Assembly (NCBI RefSeq): GCF_000383235.1
Contig: NZ_KB910963.1
Location: 1-41,079, forward strand
Origin: Bacillus sp. 123MFChir2
GTDB lineage: Bacteria > Bacillota > Bacilli > Bacillales > Bacillaceae_G
Reading direction: 5' to 3'
Length of the DNA: 41,079 bases
The notes below the pieces were generated by a model, which saw nothing but the letters and a program-made list of their open reading frames with translations, was not told where the DNA came from and did not search any database. The position numbers and the translations under genes were made by a program. The first letter of the stretch is position 1. Every line of letters begins with the position of its first letter. This document shows positions 1 through 8,885 of this stretch, piece by piece.

Positions 1-104
1 AGCGAAAAGCAATCATCGCCATTGCGCATAAAGTAATTAAGGTGATATACCATATATTGAAACAACGAACAGCATTTATTGAATACTCAAAATTACTAGC
101 ATAG
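1..104 (+). mobile_element. IS110-family transposase, C-terminal end (cut by window)
   Basis: An open frame runs in from the left edge and stops with TAG at 102-104. Its roughly 33 residues include the stretch KAIIAIAHKVIKVIYHILK, which resembles the conserved C-terminus of IS110/IS116/IS902 transposases (DEDD recombinases; their ends often read KKAII-A-A-K-...-IYH-LK). Only the tail is visible, so whether the element is intact cannot be judged. The non-coding stretch after the stop carries two hairpins and may belong to the element's right end. The family call rests on remembered resemblance over a short segment. Confidence 0.6.
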
Positions 105-129
105 ACCAGTTTCCGATTTCATATACACA

Positions 130-202
130 ACTACTGAAAAAATATCTAAAGAACAGTAGTCTTCTTTCTTATTGTCTTTTTGCGTGTTTCACACGCAAAA
201 AG
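130..202. other. Two hairpins downstream of the IS110-type transposase
   Basis: ACTACTG/CAGTAGT arms (130-136 and 154-160) enclose an A-rich loop. A perfect 12-bp stem follows, CTTTTTGCGTGT (176-187) pairing with 191-202 across a 3-nt loop. The second stem could act as a terminator, or both may be structure in the non-coding end of the insertion sequence. The remaining bases up to 365 show nothing recognisable beyond A+T-rich sequence. Confidence 0.5.
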
Positions 203-365
203 AAGATCTAGATTTATTGTTAAAAAGTTAAATTGTGCTCTGAATCAAGTTATTTTCACAGAAATGAAATGTGTGTCAGAGTAATACGAAAGTAAGAGTT
301 ACATAAATATAAAATAATAGTATTAATAATTTATAACGAATTGAAAATAGTAAGGGAGAGAGACA

Positions 366-617
366 ATGAGAAGAAGGAACACCCAAGCGTTCACGTTTTT
401 AGCATGGACATCTTTCGTTTGTGCGCTTTCTGGCATGTTAATTGGTATTTATACGTTAGAGGAACCGCTCAGTGTAAAAGGCTATTATTTAATTGGTACA
501 TTATTTTTAACAATGTCTAGTTTTGTACTGCAAAAAACAATTCGTGATAATGAAGAGGATAATGCAAATAACATTCATACTGAACCAGTTTCTAAAAAAG
601 AAACAATTGAGAAGTAA
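366..617 (+). CDS. Small membrane protein, YiaA/YiaB two-helix type
   Basis: An 83-aa protein with two hydrophobic helices (about residues 9-28 and 38-55) joined by a short polar turn and followed by an acidic hydrophilic tail (EEDNANN...). This matches the layout of the yiaAB two-helix domain family, whose function is not known. The start is supported by a GGGAGAG ribosome site ending shortly before the ATG. It stands alone: an R1 repeat and a terminator separate it from gatC. Family assignment is by pattern, not by a search. Confidence 0.65.
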   Translation: MRRRNTQAFTFLAWTSFVCALSGMLIGIYTLEEPLSVKGYYLIGTLFLTMSSFVLQKTIRDNEEDNANNIHTEPVSKKETIEK

Positions 618-657
618 GAATGGACTCTATTAAATGGAATTGTATGGTGAGTAAAAG

Positions 658-814
658 GACATAAAACCTTCTTTTTTTAGGTTGGCGAGAGCAACTGGCC
701 GTGTGTAGAAGCGGTCGGTTCCTTTTTTTCACGTTCCATGTTAAAACAGAGGGAGCAAACGAATACAGCTTATGTTGTATCCTGCATAGCAGAGGCTTAT
801 ACGTTGAAAAATAA
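658..814 (+). repeat. R1 repeat copy a (bcr1-like)
   Basis: Shares with the other R1 copies the ordered blocks CATAAAACC, a T-run, a GAGAGCAACTGGCCGTG block, a GCGGTC block, GTTAAAACA and a tail ending near ACGTTGAAAAAT. It is degenerate in the middle (CGGTTCC instead of CAGGGCC). The size and B. cereus-group context fit the published bcr1 repeat, but I assign that name from memory only. Confidence 0.7.
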
Positions 815-837
815 AAATGGACTTATATAAAGTGGAT

Positions 838-866
838 AAGGAAGGCAGAGGCCTTTCTTTTTTTGT
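838..866 (+). terminator. Rho-independent terminator before gatC
   Basis: GGAAGGC and GCCTTTC pair (one G-T) around an AGAG loop and are followed by a T-run. This closes transcription from the left before the gatCAB promoter. Confidence 0.65.
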
Positions 867-896
867 CCAAAAATGAGTGAAGTATGCTGTGTTGAC

Positions 897-926
897 TTGC
901 TTGAACTACTGAAAATTTGGTATCAT
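897..926 (+). promoter_or_regulatory. Putative sigma-A promoter of gatCAB
   Basis: TTGCTT (897-902), an 18-nt spacer and TATCAT (921-926) lie about 45 nt upstream of gatC and just after a terminator. The match is moderate; an alternative TTGACT at 893 is too far from the -10. Confidence 0.4.
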
Positions 927-972
927 CAATAGTATTGTAGATTGTACGATATATTATGGAGGTGGCCTAGCC

Positions 973-1263
973 GTGTCAAGAATTTCCGTTGAGAATGTAA
1001 AGCACGTTGCACATTTAGCGCGTCTTGCAATTACTGATCAAGAAGCAGAAAAATTTCAAAAACAACTCGATGCAATTGTTACATTTGCTGAGCAGTTAAA
1101 TGAATTAGATACAACAAATGTAAAACCAACAACTCATGTATTAGATATGAAGAATATTATGCGTGAAGATGTACCTGAAAAAGGTTTACCAGTTGAAGAA
1201 GTATTAAAAAATGCACCGGATCACAAAGAGAATCAAATCCGTGTTCCAGCAGTATTAGAGTAG
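973..1263 (+). CDS. gatC: Asp-tRNA(Asn)/Glu-tRNA(Gln) amidotransferase subunit C
   Basis: A 96-aa protein, the usual GatC size, with the family N-terminus ([16 protein letters not shown]) and the VRPTxH-like segment [10 protein letters not shown] that wraps around GatA. GatC stabilises GatA within the GatCAB complex, which converts Glu-tRNA(Gln) and Asp-tRNA(Asn) to the amidated forms in bacteria lacking GlnRS or AsnRS. It begins with GTG, supported by GGAGGTGG seven bases upstream. It is the first gene of the gatC-gatA-gatB operon, with 15 nt to gatA. Confidence 0.97.
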   Translation: MSRISVENVKHVAHLARLAITDQEAEKFQKQLDAIVTFAEQLNELDTTNVKPTTHVLDMKNIMREDVPEKGLPVEEVLKNAPDHKENQIRVPAVLE

Positions 1264-1278
1264 AGGAGGGGAATTTCG

Positions 1279-2736
1279 ATGTCATTATTTGATCATTCTG
1301 TATCAGAATTACATAAAAAGTTACATAGCAAAGAAATTTCCGTTACAGATTTAGTAGAGGAATCTTACAAACGTATTGCGGATGTTGAAGATAATGTAAA
1401 AGCTTTTCTTACATTAGATGAAGAAAATGCACGTGCAAAAGCGAAAGAATTAGATGCGAAGTTAGGTGCTGAAGATAACGGTTTACTATTTGGCATGCCA
1501 GTCGGTGTGAAAGATAACATCGTAACAAAAGGTCTTCGTACAACATGTGCGAGCAAAATTTTAGCAAATTTTGACCCAATTTATGATGCAACAGTTGTGC
1601 AAAAGCTAAACGCTGCTGACACAATTACAATCGGTAAATTAAACATGGACGAGTTTGCAATGGGTTCTTCTAACGAAAACTCTGGTTTTTATGCAACAAA
1701 GAATCCATGGAATTTAGAGTATGTTCCAGGCGGATCTAGTGGTGGTTCTGCAGCAGCAGTAGCGGCAGGAGAAGTATTATTCTCTCTAGGTTCTGATACA
1801 GGTGGTTCGATTCGTCAACCAGCTGCATATTGCGGCGTTGTTGGTTTAAAACCAACATATGGTCGTGTATCTCGCTACGGTTTAGTTGCATTTGCATCTT
1901 CTCTTGACCAAATTGGACCGATTACGCGTACAGTAGAAGACAATGCATACTTACTACAAGCTATTTCTGGTGTGGACCGTATGGATACAACTTCTGCAAA
2001 CATTGAAGTTGGCAATTACTTAGCTGGTTTAACTGGCGACGTAAAAGGTTTACGCATTGCTGTGCCAAAAGAATACTTAGGTGAAGGTGTTGGCGAAGAA
2101 GCTCGTGAATCTGTACTAGCTGCGTTAAAAGTATTAGAAGGAATGGGTGCAACTTGGGAAGAAGTTTCGCTTCCGCACTCTAAATACGCATTAGCAACAT
2201 ATTACTTAATCTCTTCTTCTGAAGCGTCTGCAAACCTTTCACGCTTTGACGGCGTACGTTACGGCGTTCGTTCTGATAATGTGAATAACTTAATGGACCT
2301 TTATAAGAATACGCGTAGCGAAGGCTTCGGTGACGAAGTAAAACGTCGTATTATGCTTGGTACATTTGCACTTAGCTCTGGTTACTATGATGCATATTAC
2401 AAAAAAGCACAACAAGTACGTACATTAATTAAAAATGATTTTGAAAATGTATTTGCAAACTATGATGTTATTATTGGACCAACAACGCCAACTCCAGCGT
2501 TTAAAGTAGGCGAAAAAGTCGACGATCCAATGACAATGTATGCAAATGACATTTTAACAATTCCAGTAAACTTAGCAGGTGTTCCAGCAATTTCTGTTCC
2601 ATGTGGATTCGGTGCAAACAACATGCCACTTGGACTGCAAATTATCGGTAAACACTTCGATGAAGCAACAATTTATCGCGTTGCACATGCGTTTGAGCAA
2701 GCAACAGATTATCATACAAAAAAAGCAAGTCTGTAA
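1279..2736 (+). CDS. gatA: Glutamyl-tRNA(Gln) amidotransferase subunit A
   Basis: A 485-aa amidase-signature enzyme that releases ammonia from glutamine for GatB. The Ser-cisSer-Lys triad is visible: the lysine of VGVKDNI (about residue 78), the cis-serine in [12 protein letters not shown] (about 153) and the nucleophilic serine in [11 protein letters not shown] (about 177). The length is that of the family. GAGGAGGGG precedes the ATG. It sits between gatC and gatB in one transcription unit, 14 nt before gatB. Confidence 0.98.
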   Translation: MSLFDHSVSELHKKLHSKEISVTDLVEESYKRIADVEDNVKAFLTLDEENARAKAKELDAKLGAEDNGLLFGMPVGVKDNIVTKGLRTTCASKILANFDPIYDATVVQKLNAADTITIGKLNMDEFAMGSSNENSGFYATKNPWNLEYVPGGSSGGSAAAVAAGEVLFSLGSDTGGSIRQPAAYCGVVGLKPTYGRVSRYGLVAFASSLDQIGPITRTVEDNAYLLQAISGVDRMDTTSANIEVGNYLAGLTGDVKGLRIAVPKEYLGEGVGEEARESVLAALKVLEGMGATWEEVSLPHSKYALATYYLISSSEASANLSRFDGVRYGVRSDNVNNLMDLYKNTRSEGFGDEVKRRIMLGTFALSSGYYDAYYKKAQQVRTLIKNDFENVFANYDVIIGPTTPTPAFKVGEKVDDPMTMYANDILTIPVNLAGVPAISVPCGFGANNMPLGLQIIGKHFDEATIYRVAHAFEQATDYHTKKASL

Positions 2737-2750
2737 GGAGGCGAGCATAG

Positions 2751-4181
2751 ATGAATTTAGAAACAATTATCGGTTTAGAGGTTCACGTTGAGTTAAAAAC
2801 GAATTCGAAAATTTTCTCTGCGAGTCCAACAGAATTCGGAGCGGATCCAAATACACAAACAAGTGTAATTGACTTAGGATATCCTGGGGTGCTTCCAACT
2901 CTAAATAAAGAAGCAGTTAACTTTGCAATGAAAGCTGCAATGGCGTTAAACTGTGAAATCGCAACAGAAACAAAATTTGACCGTAAAAACTATTTCTATC
3001 CAGATAACCCGAAAGCGTACCAAATTTCTCAATATGATAAACCAATTGGGGAAAATGGTTGGATTGAAATTGAAGTAGACGGCAAAAAGAAACGTATCGG
3101 TATTACACGTCTTCATTTAGAAGAAGATGCAGGTAAATCAACGCATACAAGCGAAGGTTACTCACTAGTTGATTACAACCGTCAAGGTATGCCGTTAATC
3201 GAAATCGTATCTGAGCCAGATATGCGTACACCAGAAGAAGCGTATGCATATTTAGAAAAATTAAAATCAATCATTCAATATACAGGCGTATCTGATTGTA
3301 AGATGGAAGAGGGTTCCCTTCGTTGTGATGCGAACATTTCCCTTCGTCCAGTTGGACAAGAAAAGTTCGGTACAAAAGCAGAACTGAAAAACTTAAACTC
3401 TTTCACTTACGTTCAAAAAGGTCTTGAGTTTGAACAAGTGCGTCAAGAAAAAGAGCTATTATCTGGCGGTATCATTCAACAAGAAACACGCCGCTATGAT
3501 GAAGCAACGAAGAAAACAATCTTAATGCGTGTGAAAGAAGGATCTGACGATTACCGTTACTTCCCAGAGCCAGATTTAGTAGAGCTTTACATCGACGATG
3601 AGTGGAAAGAGCGCGTTCGTGCTTCTATTCCTGAGCTTCCAGATGCTCGTAAAGTACGTTATGTTGAAGAGCTTGGCTTACCAGCTTACGATGCACACGT
3701 ATTAACATTAACGAAAGAGATGTCTGATTTCTTCGAAGCAACAGTTACAGACGGTGCAGACGCGAAATTAACATCAAACTGGTTAATGGGTGAAGTATTA
3801 GCATACTTAAACAAACAACAAAAAGAATTACAAGACGTAGCACTAACACCAGCTGGTTTATCTAAAATGATTCAATTAATTGAAAAAGGTACAATTTCGT
3901 CTAAAATTGCGAAAAAAGTATTTAACGAATTAATTGAAAAAGGTGGAGACCCAGAAGAAATCGTAAAAGCAAAAGGTCTTGTTCAAATTTCTGACGAAGG
4001 AGCGCTTCGCAAAGTCGTAACAGAAATTCTTGATAATAACGAACAATCTATTGAAGACTTTAAAAACGGTAAAGACCGTGCAATTGGCTTCTTAGTTGGT
4101 CAAATTATGAAAGCAACAAAAGGACAAGCAAATCCGCCGCTTGTTAATAAAATCTTACTTGAAGAGATTAACAAGCGATAA
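2751..4181 (+). CDS. gatB: Aspartyl/glutamyl-tRNA amidotransferase subunit B
   Basis: A 476-aa kinase-type subunit that activates the tRNA-bound Glu/Asp with ATP and transfers ammonia from GatA. Visible are the N-terminal [12 protein letters not shown] motif, the ...[15 protein letters not shown] block and the C-terminal YqeY-like tail domain ending in [14 protein letters not shown], all standard for GatB. The start has AAGGAGG at good distance. It is the last gene of gatCAB; downstream lie R2 and R1 repeats and then a palindromic terminator. Confidence 0.98.
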   Translation: MNLETIIGLEVHVELKTNSKIFSASPTEFGADPNTQTSVIDLGYPGVLPTLNKEAVNFAMKAAMALNCEIATETKFDRKNYFYPDNPKAYQISQYDKPIGENGWIEIEVDGKKKRIGITRLHLEEDAGKSTHTSEGYSLVDYNRQGMPLIEIVSEPDMRTPEEAYAYLEKLKSIIQYTGVSDCKMEEGSLRCDANISLRPVGQEKFGTKAELKNLNSFTYVQKGLEFEQVRQEKELLSGGIIQQETRRYDEATKKTILMRVKEGSDDYRYFPEPDLVELYIDDEWKERVRASIPELPDARKVRYVEELGLPAYDAHVLTLTKEMSDFFEATVTDGADAKLTSNWLMGEVLAYLNKQQKELQDVALTPAGLSKMIQLIEKGTISSKIAKKVFNELIEKGGDPEEIVKAKGLVQISDEGALRKVVTEILDNNEQSIEDFKNGKDRAIGFLVGQIMKATKGQANPPLVNKILLEEINKR

Positions 4182-4195
4182 TAACGAAAAGCGGA

Positions 4196-4304
4196 GGTGG
4201 CTCGATCAGAATAGGAGGGCATTGGAACTTTTGACAGAGAGGCGTTCTTTGCCTCGGAGGAAGAAGTGAAATGACCGAGTATTCTAGCCACCGGAGCTAG
4301 ACAT
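4196..4304 (+). repeat. R2 repeat, copy 1
   Basis: Begins GGTGGCTCGATCAGAA and ends TTCTAGCCACCGGAGCTAGAC. The same frame of words recurs at 4506-4615. The outer GGTGGCT/AGCCACC ends pair, so the unit can fold into a long hairpin. It lies directly behind gatB. Confidence 0.75.
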
Positions 4305-4336
4305 AACGAAAAGTTGAGCTAGACATATAAATCCAA

Positions 4337-4506
4337 ATTGAAAAACTAACATAAAACCACCTTTTTTAAGTGGTCGAGAGCATCTGGCCATGCATAGTAG
4401 CGGTCAGGGCCCTTTTCTGCCACGGACGATGTTAAAACAAAGTAAGCAAACAAGTAGCTTGTCACCTTTTGTTTTGCATAGCATTAGGGTGGCTGTTGAA
4501 AAATCA
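4337..4506 (+). repeat. R1 repeat copy b (bcr1-like)
   Basis: Contains the R1 blocks ACATAAAACCACC, GAGAGCATCTGGCCATGC, GCGGTCAGGGCCC, TTTTCTGCCACG, GTTAAAACAAAG and a TTGTTTTGCATAGCA-type tail. It lies between the two R2 copies, so that R2-R1-R2 are stacked behind gatB. Confidence 0.8.
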
Positions 4507-4615
4507 AGGTGGCTTGATTAGAACGGGAAGGCGTTGGAGCTTTCGACAGAGAAGCGTTTTTTGCTTCGTCGGAGGAGGCGAAACGACTGACTGTTCTAGC
4601 CACCGGAGCTAGACA
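4506..4615 (+). repeat. R2 repeat, copy 2
   Basis: Matches copy 1: GGTGGCTTGATTAGAACGGG, then GGCGTTGGAGCTTTCGACAG, then GGAGGAGGCGAAACGAC and finally TTCTAGCCACCGGAGCTAGA. Same orientation as copy 1. Confidence 0.75.
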
Positions 4616-4635
4616 GTAACAGCAACGATTAATCA

Positions 4636-4663
4636 GAAAAACACCCATATATGGGTGTTTTTC
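4636..4663. terminator. 28-bp palindromic bidirectional terminator
   Basis: A perfect palindrome centred on CCCATATATGGG, with an A-run on one side and a T-run on the other. It can serve as a terminator in both directions and is the likely end of the gatCAB transcript. Confidence 0.75.
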
Positions 4664-4666
4664 TAG

Positions 4667-4720
4667 GTTAATCAAACGTTTGTTTAAATGGCATTTCGTT
4701 TAAACAAACGTTTGATTAAC
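4667..4720. promoter_or_regulatory. 22-bp perfect inverted repeat, candidate operator
   Basis: Arms 4667-4688 and 4699-4720 are perfectly complementary around a 10-nt spacer, and each arm carries the sub-palindrome CAAACGTTTG. There is no T-run, so it is less like a terminator than like paired operator half-sites, of the kind bound by TetR-type repressors. No regulator gene is adjacent. dagK is the nearest downstream gene. Function inferred only. Confidence 0.5.
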
Positions 4721-4905
4721 TGACAAATATAAGGAAAATGCTGTCATGTTAAGTATGGTAAGATAGTTGCAAAAAACTTGTAATAATGATAAATCTAAAT
4801 TTAGAGAGAATTTTTTCATCGCATGAAATAAATAGTGCCTTAATGTGAAAAATGAAGTTATATGACTTCGTGAAAGTGAAAAATGGAAGGAGGGTATGCA
4901 TAGGA

Positions 4906-5004
4906 ATGCTAAGTGAGTACTTAGCGGCTATTCCTTTCCCTTTTTTGATGAATGAGGGTTTTCCTGTGCTAATGCTATATGAAACGTGCAAGAATTATTT
5001 ATAA
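4906..5004 (+). CDS. Possible 32-codon upstream ORF overlapping dagK start
   Basis: ATG at 4906 is preceded by a strong AAGGAGGG (4887-4894) at 11 nt. The frame (begins MLSEYLAAIPFPF, ends ETCKNYL) stops at 5002-5004, 24 nt inside dagK. dagK itself has no visible ribosome site next to its ATG, while this frame has one, so the short frame may deliver ribosomes to dagK by translational coupling. A hairpin (GCTAAGT/ACTTAGC extended by AGGAAT/ATTCCT, about 4902-4936) lies in its first codons. No homologue is recognised. It could also be chance. Confidence 0.4.
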   Translation: MLSEYLAAIPFPFLMNEGFPVLMLYETCKNYL

Positions 5005-5881
5005 TCCGACTTCTGGTCGGGAGTTATTTAAGAAAAACTTACCAGAAGTACTACAAAAATTAGAACAAGCAGGGTATGAAGCATCATGTCATGCGACGAC
5101 GGGTCCTGGAGATGCGACTGTAGCGGCGAGGCAAGCGGCAGAGCGTAAGTTTGACGTTGTAATCGCAGCAGGCGGCGACGGTACATTAAATGAAGTTGTG
5201 AATGGGTTAGTTGGAAATGAACATCGTCCAAAGTTCGGAATTATTCCAGTTGGCACAACAAATGACTTTGCTAGGGCGATTGGTGTACCTCGTTCAATTG
5301 AAGAAGCTGTTGATATCATTTGTGCCGGCCAAACGGTACCTCTTGATCTTGGAAGAGCAAATGATACATATTTTATTAATATTGCAGGCGGTGGCCGCAT
5401 AACTGAATTAACATACGAAGTACCAAGTAAATTAAAAACAGTACTTGGACAACTTGCGTATTATTTAAAAGGGATTGAAATGTTACCATCCTTACATCCA
5501 ACATATGTAGAAATTGAATATGATGGAAAAATATTACGAGAAGAAATTACAATGTTTTTGATTACAAATACACGCTCAGTCGGCGGCTTTGAAAAAGTAG
5601 CGCCATATGCTTCTATTAATGATGGTTTATTTGATTTATTAATATTGAAAAAAGGATCAATTGCCGACTTAATTAAAGCAGCGACACAAGCGCAGCGCGG
5701 TGAGCATATCAATAATCCAAAAGTGTTATACACACAAGCAAATCGAATCAAAGTACATTCAACAGAAAAATTAATGATTAATTTAGATGGTGAATACGGC
5801 GGTGATGCACCGATGGAATTTGAAAATGTGTATCACTGTTTGGAGTTATTTATTCCAGAACATAAAGAAACTACCTTGTAA
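4979..5881 (+). CDS. dagK: Diacylglycerol kinase (DgkB type)
   Basis: A 300-aa soluble diacylglycerol kinase of the DAGK catalytic family; it phosphorylates diacylglycerol, a by-product of lipoteichoic acid synthesis, back to phosphatidate. The N-terminal ARIIYNPTSG, the nucleotide-binding GGDGTLNEVVNGL (about 65-77) and PVGTTNDFAR (about 93-102) are all present, and the length is normal. The N-terminus MKRARIIYNPTSGRE matches that of the B. subtilis protein as I remember it, and an in-frame stop lies 7 nt upstream, so this start is firm despite the missing ribosome site. See the overlapping upstream frame. Confidence 0.95.
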   Translation: MKRARIIYNPTSGRELFKKNLPEVLQKLEQAGYEASCHATTGPGDATVAARQAAERKFDVVIAAGGDGTLNEVVNGLVGNEHRPKFGIIPVGTTNDFARAIGVPRSIEEAVDIICAGQTVPLDLGRANDTYFINIAGGGRITELTYEVPSKLKTVLGQLAYYLKGIEMLPSLHPTYVEIEYDGKILREEITMFLITNTRSVGGFEKVAPYASINDGLFDLLILKKGSIADLIKAATQAQRGEHINNPKVLYTQANRIKVHSTEKLMINLDGEYGGDAPMEFENVYHCLELFIPEHKETTL

Positions 5882-5895
5882 GAGGTAGTTTTTTT
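5868..5895 (+). terminator. Terminator of dagK
   Basis: AAACTACCT pairs with AGGTAGTTT around the stop codon and is followed by a T-run. Confidence 0.85.
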
Positions 5896-5917
5896 GTGAA
5901 GATGGGAAAACTTTTTA

Positions 5918-6206
5918 GAGGGTGAAAGCAGGTCATATTTTGTTCTGTCTAGCAGTGGTTCATATAGAGAGGGGAAGTACCACATGTCCATCAAGTTAAG
6001 GTTTTGAAATATCCTCAAGCAAAAAATTTATATCTCTACAGTTATTTATGAGAATTTAGCTCGGTTTTTTCGTTTCGGGGAAGAATGTATTTTTTAACTT
6101 GATTTCGATGAGTTCTTATCAACTAAATGATATAAAAACCACGCTAAGACATTAACCGCTTCTCTGAACGCTAAGCATAAAATTAGTTAAATAATTTACT
6201 GATAAC
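5918..6206. other. Gene-poor stretch with a faint R1 tail
   Basis: Bases 5918-5962 (GAAAGCAGGTCATATTTTGTTCTG...) resemble the tail of R1 repeats. The remainder up to 6206 shows only short frames on both strands and no clear promoter or hairpin that I can support. Confidence 0.35.
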
Positions 6207-6365
6207 CTAAGAATAGCATTGGTTACTTTTTGCTTTTCCAATACCATCAATTTTGTTCTTTGTAAAATGAATTCCTTTAACTAATTCATTTCCGAGCGAA
6301 TCAAGTGTATCCTGTAGCCCGAAAAAATTATTTTCATATGTAAGATCTAATAATATACTTACTAC
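6207..6365 (-). pseudogene. Gene remnant without a start
   Basis: On the minus strand an open frame of about 52 codons (includes NNFFGLQDTLDSLGNELVKG, ends SNQCYS) has natural-looking composition but no start codon with a ribosome site. It is probably the decayed end of a gene. I do not recognise the family. Confidence 0.3.
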
Positions 6366-6405
6366 TTATGGTTTCTACACATTACGAGTCTTATCTCTTT
6401 TTTGT

Positions 6406-7551
6406 TTAAAAGCGATGTTTTTTTGCCATCGGTTCTATACATGTATTTAGTATCCAAGTTAATACTTTCCATACCTTTTGTTGATTAGGTGGCAAATGAG
6501 CGTGATACATATAATTGTATTCAATCTGCTGTTTTGCACCACGATTTCGTTTGAACTCACCAGCCCCAGCACTACAATGACAAATTAAATCTTTTTCGAT
6601 AGAATCCATTGTAATAAGGAGGGAAAGAATACGGTATAAGCCTTGTTGCTGATCAGAGTTTGTATTATAGCCAAGGATAGGAGTTGTCATAACTCCATCC
6701 CTAATAAAATAAGCAATGACACCATCTATTGTATCTCCTTTTTTTATGGCCTTTATCTCAAATAAATGATGCTGAAGAGCATTCCATAAATAAGCGGGTG
6801 TAAACATTGGATTATAACCGGAATATTTTTCAATATATAGTTGGTTGTATAACTTGGAAATTTGTAAAATATCTTCTTTTGTAAATCCTTCATTCGTAAT
6901 TATTTCATAATTGCTTTTCTCTAATAAACTTTTATCGTTTAATAAGTCTTTTCGTTTTTTTCGATTCATTTCTTTATAGTGCTTTGGATCAAATAAGTAT
7001 ATAGAACGAGACATAATTTTATTGTAACCTACTGTAGATAATGCTTGTGTAATTGTGGGATATAATTCGTTATTTAAAGAGCGAAATAGAATTGTATGCT
7101 CTGGAAATTTCTCAACAAATAAATTCGTAATCTGTTCGATTTGTTGTTTGTTGATAGAATGATAAAGATTTGTTGAAAGCATCCAATTATTTACGACAAT
7201 TACTTTATTAATATTCGTTCGTCGTAGCCAACTTCCCATAAGATGAATCGGATAGGTTAGTAGCTTCTCTAGCCATGGTTTTTTTAACTCCCATAACTCT
7301 TCTAATGCATAGGATATGTAATGTGTATAAGGGGAACATACATATGAATTTTCGAACTCCGCGTTATTAATAGTAACTGGCAAGATGAGATCATCAATTT
7401 CTAATAGAAATAGATGAGTGTTAACATTTTTAATAAATGCTGTAACGCCCTTTTGAAAGAGAGGCAGGAAGCTGTCTCGTACATATGCTCCATCTTTTTT
7501 TGAGGCCCAGTCAATGCTATGCAAGGAATGAATATTATGTAGCTTAATCAT
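6406..7551 (-). CDS. GNAT/FemAB-like acyltransferase, last gene of biosynthetic operon
   Basis: A 381-aa protein without signal peptide. Its C-terminal half (about 190-340) has the look of the duplicated GNAT fold found in FemAB and BioF2-like acyltransferases: basic NRKKRKDLLN, then ISKLYNQLYIEKYSGYNPMF, a DGVIAYFIRDGVMTTPILGYN beta-sheet pair, and GAGEFKRNRGAKQQIEYNYMY near the end, where family members place the aromatic substrate-binding residues. It likely attaches an acyl or aminoacyl group in the pathway of its five upstream neighbours. Its ATG overlaps the preceding stop (ATGA). Family call is moderate, substrate unknown. Confidence 0.6.
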   Translation of the reverse strand: MIKLHNIHSLHSIDWASKKDGAYVRDSFLPLFQKGVTAFIKNVNTHLFLLEIDDLILPVTINNAEFENSYVCSPYTHYISYALEELWELKKPWLEKLLTYPIHLMGSWLRRTNINKVIVVNNWMLSTNLYHSINKQQIEQITNLFVEKFPEHTILFRSLNNELYPTITQALSTVGYNKIMSRSIYLFDPKHYKEMNRKKRKDLLNDKSLLEKSNYEIITNEGFTKEDILQISKLYNQLYIEKYSGYNPMFTPAYLWNALQHHLFEIKAIKKGDTIDGVIAYFIRDGVMTTPILGYNTNSDQQQGLYRILSLLITMDSIEKDLICHCSAGAGEFKRNRGAKQQIEYNYMYHAHLPPNQQKVWKVLTWILNTCIEPMAKKHRF

Positions 7552-8885
7552 ATATGTTCACCATGCTTTACAAGGCTTTCTATTCTTTTTAATTTTTTAT
7601 CATATAATTGAATATCGTAATGTGAAAAGAAAAAATATGGTATAGCACACTTTTTAGTAGACCACAGTGTATGTAACTCTTGTATTACATTTAATTTACA
7701 TGATTTGAGATGTTTAGGTGGTACTTTAAGTTTAATTTCAACTTTGTCTATGCTGTGCTGCACTACTTTAAATTCTTGAATTTCATTGGATGCAAACAAA
7801 ATTGCTCTTCGAATGAAGTCAGGAAAAATAGATATCTCACTATTATCCAATTCACTTATTCCAATAAATATATCATCGCATCGACCATCAATTCGTTCTA
7901 AGGCTAAGAAGGGAGAACCACAGATGCACGCCGTTTTTTTCTCAATTAATATGTCATTGAGACGGTAGCGTATTATAGGCTGTGTTTTCCTCATGAAATC
8001 AGTAATAATGGGAACGAATATCCCGTTTTCCTGATCTAAGTATTCTTTTTCAATATGAACGAGATCTTCATTGATGTGTAATGTACCCTGTCTGCAGGTG
8101 GTAGCAAGAAAACCTTCTGTACATTGGTAAATTTGGTGTACTGTCTGTTGGAAAGTTGCACGAATAAACTCTCTATCAATATCTTCAAGCACTTCTGCTA
8201 CAGAGATAATTTTTTGGGGACAAATCATAATAAGTCCTTCTTGTTGCCAGTAAGCGATTTTTCGTAACATAGACGGAGGTGCAATTAAAATAGATGGATT
8301 TACTTCATTTAATCGAGTGATATGCTGATGAAACGAATCTAGTAAATCAAAAAAATGAAATGAGATTCGCTTATTTTTTGTTGCTTCGTATAAATTGCTA
8401 TTTGCACGTAAGAAAAAAGCAATCGTGTGTTTATGTAGAATGCTAGAAGGAAGCACCTTTCCAATAATCGAGCCAGCCCACAACGTTTGTTCTTTCTCGG
8501 AAACGAGAAAAACCCCACGATTTCCACTAGTGCCTGATGATAACCCGACAGTTATATCACGAATTGTTGGAGAGAAATTTCGAGTCTTTTCTGCTTCAAA
8601 TGCTACACGAAATGCTTCTTCCTTTGAAATATCAACTGTATTTAATATATCAAAATGTTCCATCATTACTTCTTTATCAATGATAGGGAGTGCAGTAAAA
8701 TTTCCCTTTTGAATTTCTTTTAAAAAAGGAGTATATAACTGGCGATAGAAGGGAGACGTCTCTATAGTAAACAAAAGTTGTTTTTTTATTTGTTGTTTAT
8801 GAAACAGTTCCAATTGTTTGCGATCTGAAAATCGAAAACAATATTTTGTTTTCAAGTATTGCTGGAGAATCCGTAATTTATTCAT
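7548..8885 (-). CDS. PaaK/F390-synthetase-like adenylate-forming enzyme
   Basis: About 445 aa from the chosen ATG, which has AGGGGTG 7 nt upstream and overlaps the preceding stop by 8 nt; a longer frame exists upstream but lacks a ribosome site. Motifs are those of the phenylacetate-CoA ligase/coenzyme-F390 synthetase branch of the ANL superfamily: the P-loop-like VGLSSGTSGNRG (about 125-136), QCTEGFLATTC near 260, IIRYRLNDIL near 315 and the hinge region LERIDGRCDDIF. It should activate a carboxylate as an acyl-adenylate, then as a thioester or amide. The substrate cannot be read from sequence. Confidence 0.8.
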   Translation of the reverse strand: MNKLRILQQYLKTKYCFRFSDRKQLELFHKQQIKKQLLFTIETSPFYRQLYTPFLKEIQKGNFTALPIIDKEVMMEHFDILNTVDISKEEAFRVAFEAEKTRNFSPTIRDITVGLSSGTSGNRGVFLVSEKEQTLWAGSIIGKVLPSSILHKHTIAFFLRANSNLYEATKNKRISFHFFDLLDSFHQHITRLNEVNPSILIAPPSMLRKIAYWQQEGLIMICPQKIISVAEVLEDIDREFIRATFQQTVHQIYQCTEGFLATTCRQGTLHINEDLVHIEKEYLDQENGIFVPIITDFMRKTQPIIRYRLNDILIEKKTACICGSPFLALERIDGRCDDIFIGISELDNSEISIFPDFIRRAILFASNEIQEFKVVQHSIDKVEIKLKVPPKHLKSCKLNVIQELHTLWSTKKCAIPYFFFSHYDIQLYDKKLKRIESLVKHGEHI

